From: Frigoribacterium sp. PvP032
Lineage (GTDB): Bacteria; Actinomycetota; Actinomycetes; Actinomycetales; Microbacteriaceae
NCBI RefSeq assembly: GCF_017833035.1
Contig: NZ_JAFIBM010000001.1
Location: 2,935,762 to 2,999,761 of the forward strand
Reading direction: 5' to 3'
DNA length: 64,000 bases
How positions within the stretch are numbered: position 1 is the first letter of the stretch; every line of letters begins with the position of its first letter. Below are positions 1-7,842 of this stretch, one piece after another. The position numbers were made by a program, and so were the translations under genes. The notes under the pieces are model-generated. The model was not told where the DNA came from. It did no database searches and was given only the letters and a program-made list of their open reading frames with translations.

Positions 1-2463
1 CTCGCCCGCCAGCAACGTGACGAGCCCGCTGTCGACGACGGCGCGCGGGTCGACCACGTCGACGAGCAGGGTCACGTCGCGTGCGTAGCTGCGCGCCGTG
101 ACGGTGACCAGCCAGGCGTCGCCGTCGCGGGCGACCTCGGTCGTGACGGGGTCGGGGTCGAGCCGCTGGTCGACGACCTCGGCCGCGTCCCAGAGCGCCC
201 GACCGGAGCCGAAGCCGGGCACGACGGCGACGAGCAGCTCGGCGACGGGGTCGAGCGCGTCGACGAGCGTCGGCGGCACGGCGAGCTCGACGCTGCCCCG
301 CGCGTCGACGGCCGCGGGCACCACGACCTCGTCGAGCACGTCGCCCGCGAAGGTCGTGCGGCGCAGCACGACGTCGCCCGCCCACGCGTCGTCGACGTCG
401 TTGAGCAGCACCAGCGCGAGCGAGTCGCCGCGCGGCTGGATCGTGGCCAGGCGCGGCGAGTAGCAGTCCCGCAGGGCGAACCAGAGCGGCTTGCGGTGCT
501 CGGCGAAGTCGACCGCTGCCCACGAGGTGACCGGCCAGTCGTCGTTCAGCTGCCACACGATCGTGCCCGTGTTCAGCGGCGCCAGCGACCGGAAGTGCTC
601 GATGCCGAAGCGGATCGCGGCGGCCTGGTTGAGCTGCGTGGCCCAGTGCCAGTCCTCGATCGTCGCCGGTGCCGGCAGGTGGCCGCGCATGCCGCGCTCG
701 AGCTTGAGGTTGCCCTCGTCGGCCTTCTGGTGCACGAGCATCTCGTGGCCGTACGGGTCGAGCGGCTCGTCGTGCACCGACCCGACGAGCGTCGACCAGG
801 CGGGCGGGCCCTGGAACCCGAACTCCGAGACGAAGCGGGCCGGGTAGTCGCGGTAGGCCGTGTAGTCACGCTGGTTCCAGACGTCCCAGATGTGCATCGT
901 GCCGTGGCGGTGGTCGTTCGGGTGCACGTCGTCACCGGCAGCCGCAGGGTCGGCGAACGAGTACGGGCTGCCCGGCGAGTACGCACGGGTGCCGTCGAGC
1001 TCCGCGACGAGGCGCGGCAGCAGGTCGAGGTAGTAGCCCTCGCCCCAGGTGCGGCCCTGCAGGTCGGCCTTCCAGCCCCAGTCGACGAAGCCCCAGATGT
1101 TCTCGTTGTTCCCGTTCCAGATGATCAGCGAGGGGTGCGGGCTGAGCCGGGTGATCGCCTCGCGGGCCTCGGCCTCGACCTCGACCGCCAGCCAGTCCTC
1201 CTCGGCGTAGGCCGCGCAGGCGAAGAGGAAGTCCTGCCAGACGAGCACGCCGGCCTCGTCGCAGGCGTCGTAGAAGTCGTCCGACTCGTAGATGCCGCCG
1301 CCCCAGACGCGCAGCAGGTTCATGTTGGCCTCGGTCGCGTCGGCCACGCGGCGCCGGTAGCGGCCGCGGTCGATCTCGGTGACGAACGCGTGGTCGGGGA
1401 TCCAGTTCGCCCCGCGAACCTGCACGACGCGCTCGTTCACGAGCACGACGAAGGGGGTGCCGTCGGCGTCCGGCGTCGTGTCGACGCGCACGGTGCGGAA
1501 GCCGACCCGCGAGGCCCAGGAGGCGGTCGCCCGGTCGGGCGCACCGCCTCCCGCGCCGTCGCCCGCGGGCGTCGCGGTCACGGAGACGCCGTACAGCGGC
1601 TGGTCGCCGTGGCCGAGGGGCCACCAGAGCCGCGCGTCGGGGACGACGAGCGCGAGCGCGGCGTCGGCCGTGCCGGCCGCGACGACGACGCTCGCGTGGG
1701 CGACGCGGTCGCCCTCTGGTGAGGTCACCTGGACGACGAGGTCGTGGTCGCCGGTCGTGACGCCGTCCCACTCGAGCGCGACGCGGGCGTCGAGGGTGCC
1801 GGTCGTGCCGGTGGTGCCGGTCGTGCCTGTCGTGCCGGTCGTGCCTGGCGTGCCGTCCACTCGGACCAGAGGCCGCACCGAATCGATGCGCACGCCCGAC
1901 CACGAGTCGAGCCCGATCGGGCGCCAGATCCCGGCACCCGCGACGTCGACGCCCCAGTCCCAGCCGAACGAGCTGGCCTGCTTGCGCAACGTGTTGAAGG
2001 GGTGGTGGTTGACGTGGGGCAGGGCACCGTGGCGCAGGACCCGGGCCTCGACCTCGGCGACGGGCGCCGCGAACGTGACGGTGAGGGCGTTCTCGCCCTC
2101 GACCAGCGCCTCCCTGACGTCGATCCGGTAGCTGCGGTGCTGGTTCTCGGTCTCGGCGACGACCCTGCCGTTGAGCTCGATCGTCGCGACGGTGTCGAGG
2201 CCGAGCGCGACGAGGTCGTGCCGGGCGGACCCGTCGTCGTGCCAGGTGAACGTGGTCGAGAAGCGCCACGAGGTGTCGCCGATCCACTGCTGCGCCGACT
2301 CGGCGTCGCCGTCGAACGGGTCGCTGATCAGGCCGGCGGCGAGGAGGTCGGTGTGCACCTGGCCGGGCACGGTCGCCGGGACGCGTCGGCCGACGACGCT
2401 CTCGGGCACCGGGCCGGTCACGGCCTCGACGGTCCAGTTGGCGTGCAGGGGGGAGAAGGCCAT
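1..2463 (-). CDS. Glycoside hydrolase family 2 beta-mannosidase (3' end outside window)
   Basis: Retaining GH2 enzyme expected to remove beta-linked mannose from the non-reducing ends of mannan or manno-oligosaccharides; no signal peptide is visible, so probably cytoplasmic. The visible 821 codons cover the N-terminal jelly-roll domain, the Ig-like domain and the TIM barrel. The acid/base glutamate lies in WNGNNE and the probable nucleophile in SEFGFQ, both typical of beta-mannosidases. The ATG at 2461-2463 begins MAFSPLHANWTVEAV, the usual family start. A Gly-Thr-Thr run in the Ig-like domain is encoded by a near-perfect 9-bp tandem repeat around 1797-1852. It is divergent from a ROK regulator, which probably controls it. 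The C-terminal accessory domain runs off the window edge. Confidence 0.9.
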   Translation of the reverse strand, partial: MAFSPLHANWTVEAVTGPVPESVVGRRVPATVPGQVHTDLLAAGLISDPFDGDAESAQQWIGDTSWRFSTTFTWHDDGSARHDLVALGLDTVATIELNGRVVAETENQHRSYRIDVREALVEGENALTVTFAAPVAEVEARVLRHGALPHVNHHPFNTLRKQASSFGWDWGVDVAGAGIWRPIGLDSWSGVRIDSVRPLVRVDGTPGTTGTTGTTGTTGTTGTLDARVALEWDGVTTGDHDLVVQVTSPEGDRVAHASVVVAAGTADAALALVVPDARLWWPLGHGDQPLYGVSVTATPAGDGAGGGAPDRATASWASRVGFRTVRVDTTPDADGTPFVVLVNERVVQVRGANWIPDHAFVTEIDRGRYRRRVADATEANMNLLRVWGGGIYESDDFYDACDEAGVLVWQDFLFACAAYAEEDWLAVEVEAEAREAITRLSPHPSLIIWNGNNENIWGFVDWGWKADLQGRTWGEGYYLDLLPRLVAELDGTRAYSPGSPYSFADPAAAGDDVHPNDHRHGTMHIWDVWNQRDYTAYRDYPARFVSEFGFQGPPAWSTLVGSVHDEPLDPYGHEMLVHQKADEGNLKLERGMRGHLPAPATIEDWHWATQLNQAAAIRFGIEHFRSLAPLNTGTIVWQLNDDWPVTSWAAVDFAEHRKPLWFALRDCYSPRLATIQPRGDSLALVLLNDVDDAWAGDVVLRRTTFAGDVLDEVVVPAAVDARGSVELAVPPTLVDALDPVAELLVAVVPGFGSGRALWDAAEVVDQRLDPDPVTTEVARDGDAWLVTVTARSYARDVTLLVDVVDPRAVVDSGLVTLLAGE

Positions 2464-2480
2464 GGTGTCCCTTTGCGTCC

Positions 2481-2497
2481 AGGGGTCTCCGACCCCT
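2481..2497. promoter_or_regulatory. Perfect dyad AGGGGTC-tcc-GACCCCT between mannosidase and ROK genes
   Basis: Seven-base arms with a three-base spacer, 18 bases upstream of the mannosidase start. It is a candidate operator or 5'-UTR hairpin for the mannosidase gene. No binding protein can be assigned from sequence alone. Confidence 0.4.
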
Positions 2498-2504
2498 TCG
2501 TCAA

Positions 2505-2522
2505 ACGGCCTAAGTAAGCCGT
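2505..2522. promoter_or_regulatory. Imperfect palindrome ACGGCCTAAGTAAGCCGT, candidate ROK operator
   Basis: An 18-bp dyad with an AT-richer centre sits in the 91-bp gap between the divergent mannosidase and ROK genes, just upstream of a possible -10 (TAGACT, 2531-2536) for the regulator. The position suits autoregulation and control of the mannosidase by the adjacent ROK protein; this is inference from position and symmetry. Confidence 0.4.
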
Positions 2523-2554
2523 CTGGACCCTAGACTAAGCGCTGGAGGTACCAC

Positions 2555-3877
2555 ATGGTCAACCCGCGCCTGCTCTCGAGCGCACCGACGAGCCGCGGGC
2601 TCGCCTTCGACCTGATCCGGTCGCAGGGCCCCATCAGCCGGGTCGAGCTCGCCGAGCGCACCGGGCTGACGCAGGCCACGATGTCGAACGTCGTGCGGCA
2701 GCTGATGGTCGACGGGCTCGTCGTCGAGGCCGGCCGCCGCGAGTCGACCGGGGGCAAGCCCCGCACCCTGCTCAGCATCGACCCGCTCGCCCGCTTCGCA
2801 CTCGGCGTGCAGCTCGGCGCCGACGCGGTCACGGTCGTGCTCACCGACCTCGGCGGGGCGATGGTCGGCCGCCTCCGCACCCACGGCGTCTACGGCGAGG
2901 CGCCCGACGCCGCGGTCGCGCGCATCGCCGCGGTCGTCGCCGACTTCCTCGGCGGGCTCGGCGTCCCCGCCGAGCGGGTCGCCGGCCTCGGCCTCGTCAC
3001 CCCCGGCCCGATCGACCTCGAGCACGGCAGCATCCACGGCGCTCCGCCGTTGGAGGCGTGGGCAGGGTTCCCCCTGGTCGACGCGTTCCACCGCGCCACC
3101 GGCCTGGCGGTCGTCCTCGACAACGACGCCACCGCGGCCGCCATCGGCGAGTTCTGGGGCGGCTCCGTCGCCGACTCGGCCGCCCACTGCACCGTCTACT
3201 ACGGGGCCGGCATCGGGGCGGGCATCGTGCTCGACGGCGTCGTGTTCCGCGGGGCCAGCTCGAACGCGGGCGAGCTCGGCCAGGTGATGAGCCGTGCGCC
3301 GGGGCCGTTCCTGTCGAACACGACCGTCGAGAAGCTCGCCGGTCCGGTCGGGGTCGCCCTCCGGGCCCGGGCCGCCGTCGCTGCCGGACGCGAGGCCGGC
3401 TTCGCCCTCACCGGGCTGACCGACCCCTACGCCGACTTCAGCGTCGTCGCCACGGCCGCCGTGCACGGCGACCCGCTCGCCCTCGAGCTGATCCGCGACT
3501 CGGCCGAGCACCTCGCCGCGGCCGTCGTCTCGATCGCCAACGTGCTCGACCTCGACTCGATCGTGCTCGCGGGGCCGAGCCTCGCCATCGCCGGTGCCCT
3601 CTACCTCGAGGCGGTGCGACGACGCGTCGACGAGGACTTCTTCGCCCAGGCGGCCCACGGCGTCAGCGTCGAGCTGTCGGCGTACGTGGCCGACGCCGCC
3701 GCCGTCGGCGGGGCCGCGCTCGTGCTGCAGCGCGAGATCGTGTCCCGCCCGGGCGGCGGCGCGCCCGCGAGCCCGTCCGCACCCGCCAGCCCGTCCGCAC
3801 CGGCCAGCCCGTCCGCACCGGCCAGCCCGTCCGCACCGCCGACTCCCCCTGCACCGTCCACCCCGGAGGCATCATGA
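2555..3877 (+). CDS. ROK family transcriptional regulator
   Basis: Sugar-responsive repressor of the NagC/XylR type. Residues ~10-70 form a winged helix-turn-helix (ISRVELAERTGLTQATMSNVVRQL), followed by a two-lobed sugar-kinase-like fold containing DNDATAAAIGEFW and a glycine-rich GAGIGAGIVLDG segment. The zinc-binding cysteine cluster usual in ROK proteins (CxCGxxGC) is absent, and the usual GEIGH is GELGQ, so the sensor lobe may not bind zinc. The last ~35 residues are an Ala-Ser-Pro repeat coded by four 18-bp repeats (~3763-3840). GGAGG at 2544-2548 supports the ATG. Its stop overlaps the next start (ATGA), so the two genes are probably translationally coupled. Confidence 0.88.
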   Translation: MVNPRLLSSAPTSRGLAFDLIRSQGPISRVELAERTGLTQATMSNVVRQLMVDGLVVEAGRRESTGGKPRTLLSIDPLARFALGVQLGADAVTVVLTDLGGAMVGRLRTHGVYGEAPDAAVARIAAVVADFLGGLGVPAERVAGLGLVTPGPIDLEHGSIHGAPPLEAWAGFPLVDAFHRATGLAVVLDNDATAAAIGEFWGGSVADSAAHCTVYYGAGIGAGIVLDGVVFRGASSNAGELGQVMSRAPGPFLSNTTVEKLAGPVGVALRARAAVAAGREAGFALTGLTDPYADFSVVATAAVHGDPLALELIRDSAEHLAAAVVSIANVLDLDSIVLAGPSLAIAGALYLEAVRRRVDEDFFAQAAHGVSVELSAYVADAAAVGGAALVLQREIVSRPGGGAPASPSAPASPSAPASPSAPASPSAPPTPPAPSTPEAS

Positions 3878-4905
3878 CCAGCTCGTCCTCGTTCGCCTTC
3901 CCCGAGCCGACCGCGACCCCGCTGCGCGGCGGACCCGCACTCCGCTGGGGCGTGATCGGCACCGGCGAGATCGCGGGCGACTTCACCGACGCCCTGCACG
4001 CGCACACCGACCAGCGGGTCGTGGCCGTCTCGTCGCGCACGCTCGACAAGGCCGAGCGGTTCGCCTCCTCCCACGGCGTCGCCACGGCGGTCGAGGGCCA
4101 GGAGGCGCTGGTCGGCCTGGCCGAGGTCGACGTCGTCTACGTCGCCACGCCCCACACCAGCCACGTGCCCGACGCGCTGCTCGCGATCGCGGCCGGCAAG
4201 CACGTGCTGGTCGAGAAGCCGTTCGCGACGACGACGGAGGAGGCGGACCGCCTGATCGCCGCCGCCCGGGCGGCCGGCGTGCTCGTGATGGAGGCGATGT
4301 GGACGCGGTACGTGCCGCACAGCACCGTGCTTGCCCGGCTGCTCGCCGACGGCGCGATCGGCGACGTCCGGCTCGCGACGGCCGACGTGGCGTGGGCGAA
4401 CGACCTGTCGTCCGGCGGGCGGATGGCCGATCCGTCGCTCGGCGGCGGCGCGCTGCTCGACATCGGCGTCTACGCCGTGTGGTTCGCGCAGTTCGCGATC
4501 GGCCGGCCCGCCGAGGTGCGGGCGACGGGCACCACCCGTGCCGACGGCGTCGACCTGGAGGCCGCGATCGCGCTCCGCACCGCCGAGGGCCGCGTCGGCA
4601 CCGCCGTCACCAGCTTGCTGACGACGTCGCCGGGCCTCGGCACGATCAGCGGCTCGACCGGCACGGTGCGGATGCTCGAGCACCTGGTCTTCCCTGCCTC
4701 CTTCGAGCTGGCCACGGCCGGCGGCACGGCGACCTGGCACGACCCGTCGGTGCTGCGCGGCCGCGACGGCCTCGCCTACGAGGCGACGGCGCTGGCGGCG
4801 TTCGTCGCCGAGGGCCGCACGGACTCGCCGCTGCACTCGCTCGACGACGCACGGTCGGTGACGGCCGTGCTCGAGACGACCCGCGCCTCCTTGACGGTGG
4901 TCTGA
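3874..4905 (+). CDS. Gfo/Idh/MocA family oxidoreductase
   Basis: NAD(P)-dependent dehydrogenase of 343 residues, acting on a sugar or sugar-derived polyol. An N-terminal Rossmann fold begins RWGVIGTGEIAGDF (residues ~24-37), and the family lysine motif is in HVLVEKPFATT. A C-terminal alpha/beta substrate domain follows (GGGALLDIGVYAVWF). The start lies inside the ROK stop region (ATGA overlap) with GGAGG upstream, so it is the second gene of a two-gene operon. The ROK and mannosidase neighbours suggest a role in mannoside use, but the substrate cannot be read from sequence. Confidence 0.88.
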   Translation: MTSSSSFAFPEPTATPLRGGPALRWGVIGTGEIAGDFTDALHAHTDQRVVAVSSRTLDKAERFASSHGVATAVEGQEALVGLAEVDVVYVATPHTSHVPDALLAIAAGKHVLVEKPFATTTEEADRLIAAARAAGVLVMEAMWTRYVPHSTVLARLLADGAIGDVRLATADVAWANDLSSGGRMADPSLGGGALLDIGVYAVWFAQFAIGRPAEVRATGTTRADGVDLEAAIALRTAEGRVGTAVTSLLTTSPGLGTISGSTGTVRMLEHLVFPASFELATAGGTATWHDPSVLRGRDGLAYEATALAAFVAEGRTDSPLHSLDDARSVTAVLETTRASLTVV

Positions 4906-4952
4906 GGCCGCCGGTCGGCACCTGGCCGACCATGGCCGCCCCCACCGGAGCA

Positions 4953-5010
4953 CGGGCGAGTTCGTCGCGAACGGGCGGTCGTGACGGCCCGCGCACGACG
5001 AACCCGCCCG
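4953..5010. terminator. Inverted repeat between convergent genes, probable bidirectional terminator
   Basis: Arms CGGGCGAGTTCGTCG (4953-4967) and CGACGAACCCGCCCG (4996-5010) match at 14 of 15 positions and enclose a GC-rich inner stem. It lies in the 143-bp gap between the convergent oxidoreductase and lipid-kinase genes. There is no T-tract, so it could instead be a REP-like element. Confidence 0.5.
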
Positions 5011-5048
5011 GAGTCCCGGAAGGCAGCCCGTCGGGCCCCTCAGGCTCC

Positions 5049-6104
5049 TTACGAGCGGGGCACCCGCACGGTCAGCCCGCCCGGCTCGATCCAGGTGCGG
5101 AAGCCCGTGGCGACGCCGAAGCCGTCGCCGTCGACCTCGATGTCCTCGGGCGCCTTCAGCTCGACCTCGATCTGCTTCGCCTTGACGTAGCGCAGCGCCT
5201 CGTTCTCGGTGCCCGGCAGCTTGTCGGCGAACGGCAGGCGACGGACGACGCCGTTCTCCCAGAAGACCTTGTAGAGGATGTGCGCCCAGCCGCGGACGCC
5301 CTTCGGACGCAGCAGCAGGATGTCGAACAGGCCGTCGTCGATCGCCGCGTCGGGCAGCAGCACGATGTTCGCGGGCAGGGCGCCGCAGTTGCCCACGATG
5401 ATCGTGTGCGCGTGCATGTCGCGCTGCTTGCCGCCGTCGATCTTGTACCTGAACACGAGCTGGTTCTCGTCGCGGAGGGTCGCGACGAGCGCCTTGACGT
5501 AGGCCAGCCAGCCGACCTTCTTCTTCAGGTCGTCGTCGGTGTTCGCGAGCATCTTCGCGTCGATGCCGAGGCCGGTCATCACGACGTAGACGTGCTCGCT
5601 CGACGAGCCGTCCTCGCGGCGGATCTCGAGCATGCCGAGGTCGATGTCGCGGTCCTCGCCCGAGAAGGCGGTCTCGAGGGAGTTGTCGAGGTCCTCGAGG
5701 GTGAGCTTGAGGTTGCGGGCGAGCAGGTTGCCCGTGCCGCTCGGCAGCAGGGCGAGCGAGGCGTCGGAGGCGTGCACCGTCTCGGCGACCGCCCGCACGG
5801 TGCCGTCGCCGCCGGCCGCGATGACCATCGTCGCCCCGGCTTCGAGGGCCTCGCGGGCGGGGCCCTGGCCGGCGTCGTCCTCGCTCGTCTCGAACCAGAG
5901 CGTCGTGCCCCAGCCGGCGGCGCCCTCGGCACGGGCGACCGCGGCCTTCACCGCGTCGAGGTCGATCTTGATCGGGTTGTAGACGACCGCGGCGACCCGT
6001 GTCGCCTGGGACGACGCGGAGTCGGTCGACGCGTCGGTCGAGGAGGCGGTGGCGGCGTCGGCTCCGGACGTCACGGGGGGCGTCGGGTCGGTGTCAGTGG
6101 TCAC
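5049..6104 (-). CDS. Diacylglycerol kinase family lipid kinase
   Basis: ATP-dependent lipid kinase of the DagK/sphingosine-kinase superfamily, 351 residues from the chosen GTG. The catalytic domain contains the nucleotide-binding GGDGTVRAV and PSGTGNLLARN. The C-terminal beta-sandwich has the VDGDGFG segment typical of the family. An in-frame ATG exists at 6197, but those 31 extra residues are arginine-rich, lack family similarity and run into a repeat element, so the GTG at 6102-6104 (VTTDTDPTPP) is preferred. The ~45 N-terminal residues before AAVVYNPIKID are low complexity. The likely substrate is diacylglycerol or another membrane lipid; the specific substrate is inferred. Confidence 0.85.
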   Translation of the reverse strand: MTTDTDPTPPVTSGADAATASSTDASTDSASSQATRVAAVVYNPIKIDLDAVKAAVARAEGAAGWGTTLWFETSEDDAGQGPAREALEAGATMVIAAGGDGTVRAVAETVHASDASLALLPSGTGNLLARNLKLTLEDLDNSLETAFSGEDRDIDLGMLEIRREDGSSSEHVYVVMTGLGIDAKMLANTDDDLKKKVGWLAYVKALVATLRDENQLVFRYKIDGGKQRDMHAHTIIVGNCGALPANIVLLPDAAIDDGLFDILLLRPKGVRGWAHILYKVFWENGVVRRLPFADKLPGTENEALRYVKAKQIEVELKAPEDIEVDGDGFGVATGFRTWIEPGGLTVRVPRS

Positions 6105-6155
6105 CCGTCGATGATGCCACCGCGACGGCACGGCGGGCCCGGACGGGTGTCCGGC

Positions 6156-6261
6156 GCAACTCCGGAAGCCGCGGCGCCTGACTCCTGAATCGTGCACTGA
6201 TCAGGACCGCGAGTCCTGCGCACTGCGAACTCAGGACCCAGGTTCCTGAATGAGGAGAGCG
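6156..6261. repeat. Compound TCCTGA/TCAGGA repeat element, copy 1
   Basis: A ~106-bp element built from alternating TCCTGA and TCAGGA half-sites. It is clearly related along its length to the element at 11094-11198: both contain CTCCTGAATCGTGCAC and end TTCCTGA(A)TGAGGAGAGC. It fills most of the gap between the lipid-kinase and anti-sigma genes. It can fold into several small hairpins. Confidence 0.7.
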
Positions 6262-6298
6262 CTGAACGGCGTGGGGCGGGCGGCGCAGGAGGCGCGGG

Positions 6299-7117
6299 TC
6301 AGGCGTCGACGGAGGGGACGGAGGCGGTCGCGATCTCGGCGCCGTCGGCACCGCGCACCTCCACGGAGACGACGTGCTCGCGCAGCACCGCCGCGTTCAT
6401 CCGGCAGTCGATCGTCACGTCGGTGCCGAGGAACGTGCCCGACTCGTGCTCGACTCCCGCGTCGTCGACGACGACGACAGAGAACGCGTCGCCGACGGGC
6501 AGCCCGTCCACGGTCAGCACGGTCTCGGTGCCCCAGGTGTGCGCCACGAGGTCGCCGTCCACTGCGACGCCGGAGGGCTCGCCGCCGAAGGCCACGTGCT
6601 CCACGGCGCCGAGGGTGCCGGGCGGGCCGGCGACGTGGGCGTCGCGCGGCGTCGCGGCCAGCACGCCGCCGCCGACGCCGACCGCGACGCACGCGGCTGC
6701 CCCGAGCACGGTGAGGGCGATGCGCCGCGAGCGGCGGGGGCGCAGGGAGACCACCGTCGCCGCCGCCGGAGCCGCGGCCGGACCGCTCGAGGCGACCGCC
6801 GCCTCCTCGGCTCGCTCGTGTCGGAAGTCGGGCACGTCTCGGGAGTCAGGTTCGGCGTGGGCCACGGCCGACTCGATGCGCTCGCGCAGTGCGGCGTCGA
6901 CCGCGGCGTCCTGCCAGGTGCCGACGGGCTCGAGCCGGGCGACGACCCCGCCGAGGGAGGCGATCTCGTCGTCGACGGTCGGGTCGACGACGCGCAGGGC
7001 GTCGAGCTCGACGGCCTCGTCGGGCGACAGGTCGGAGGCGAGCGCGGCGGCGATCAGCTCGGCGCGGCGGTCGGCGGCGGGGTCGGGGCCGGCGGGGTCG
7101 GACGTGGGGTCGGTCAC
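6299..7117 (-). CDS. Anti-sigma factor, RskA-like, single-pass membrane protein
   Basis: Partner of the overlapping ECF sigma gene. The 272-residue protein has an N-terminal cytoplasmic domain (ELIAAALASDLSPDEAVELDALR) resembling anti-sigma domains, a Pro/Ala-rich linker, one membrane segment at ~130-150 (IALTVLGAAACVAVGVGGGVLA) and a C-terminal extracytoplasmic beta domain resembling that of RskA. It would hold the sigma factor at the membrane until signalled. The GTG start overlaps the sigma stop (GTGA), indicating coupled translation. No zinc-binding HxxxCxxC motif is seen, so it is not a ZAS-type anti-sigma. Confidence 0.78.
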   Translation of the reverse strand: MTDPTSDPAGPDPAADRRAELIAAALASDLSPDEAVELDALRVVDPTVDDEIASLGGVVARLEPVGTWQDAAVDAALRERIESAVAHAEPDSRDVPDFRHERAEEAAVASSGPAAAPAAATVVSLRPRRSRRIALTVLGAAACVAVGVGGGVLAATPRDAHVAGPPGTLGAVEHVAFGGEPSGVAVDGDLVAHTWGTETVLTVDGLPVGDAFSVVVVDDAGVEHESGTFLGTDVTIDCRMNAAVLREHVVSVEVRGADGAEIATASVPSVDA

Positions 7118-7662
7118 GAGCGGTTCTCCCCGTCGTCGAGGTGGTTGCGGAGGGCACGCAGGGCGTAGAAGCAGCGCGTGCGGAGGGTGGCGACCGGGAC
7201 GCCCGACAGGTCGGAGAACTCCTGGTAGCTGAGCCCGGTCAGGTGGACGGCGACCACGACCTCGCGGTGCTCGTCGCTGAGCCGTGCGAGCCCCTCGACG
7301 ATGCCGAGGCGCTCGAGCGGGTCGGTCGCGGGGGCCGCCTGCTCCGGCGCGTGCTCGTCGGGCACCAGCACCGGGGTGCGCTGACGGGCGCGGTGCACGT
7401 CGAGCACGACCCGCCGCTCGATCGCGAACAGCCAGGTGCGCGCGCCGCCGCGAGCAGGGTCGAAGGAGGCGCGGGCACGCCAGGCGCGGAGGAACGTCTC
7501 CTGCACGCAGTCCTCGGCGAGGGGGCGGTCACGGAGGGCGTTGACCGCGAAGCCGAGCAGGGCCGAGCCGTGCTCCGCGAAGGCGGCGGACACGTCGAGG
7601 CCGGTCGAGGTGCTCGGCGCCGCGGAGCCGGGAGACGAGGGGCCGGGCGTCGGCTGGCTCAT
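7114..7662 (-). CDS. ECF RNA polymerase sigma factor (SigK-like)
   Basis: Sigma-70 family group 4 factor of 182 residues. Region 2 runs from SALLGFAVNALRDRPLAEDCVQETFLRAWR through WLFAIERRVVLDVHRAR. Region 4 includes the helix-turn-helix YQEFSDLSGVPVATLRTR. The start chosen is the ATG at 7660-7662 behind AGGAGGGG; an alternative ATG at 7705-7707 with its own GAGGAG would add 15 residues without family similarity. It directly precedes and overlaps its anti-sigma gene and lies 180 bp downstream of the photolyase-like gene on the same strand. Confidence 0.88.
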   Translation of the reverse strand: MSQPTPGPSSPGSAAPSTSTGLDVSAAFAEHGSALLGFAVNALRDRPLAEDCVQETFLRAWRARASFDPARGGARTWLFAIERRVVLDVHRARQRTPVLVPDEHAPEQAAPATDPLERLGIVEGLARLSDEHREVVVAVHLTGLSYQEFSDLSGVPVATLRTRCFYALRALRNHLDDGENRS

Positions 7663-7842
7663 CGTGCTCCCCTCCTGCGTGACGGGACGCGTCAAGACGA
7701 GCGACATCCGGCTCCTCTCAGCCTACGGGGCGGCTCCCGGCGGATCACCGGAGCTCTCGGAGGGGAGTACGTCGGGGAGCCCGCGCGCGTTCACCGACGC
7801 GACCGGTCTCGTCTGCTGCGCCGCGCCTCCTCGGCGTCGACC

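Noticed and set aside
98..1722. Plus-strand frames over the mannosidase gene (121 and 408 codons)
   Set aside because: The minus strand carries an intact GH2 enzyme with both catalytic motifs across the same bases.
1797..1852. A 9-bp minisatellite (GTGCCGGTC units) as a separate repeat element
   Set aside because: It is in frame inside the mannosidase gene and encodes a Gly-Thr-Thr linker; noted under that gene.
3594..6188. An 864-codon open frame across the oxidoreductase and lipid-kinase region, and many other long antisense frames
   Set aside because: They are frame shadows in GC-rich DNA: Arg/Ala/Pro-rich translations without family motifs, fully overlapping genes with clear motifs.
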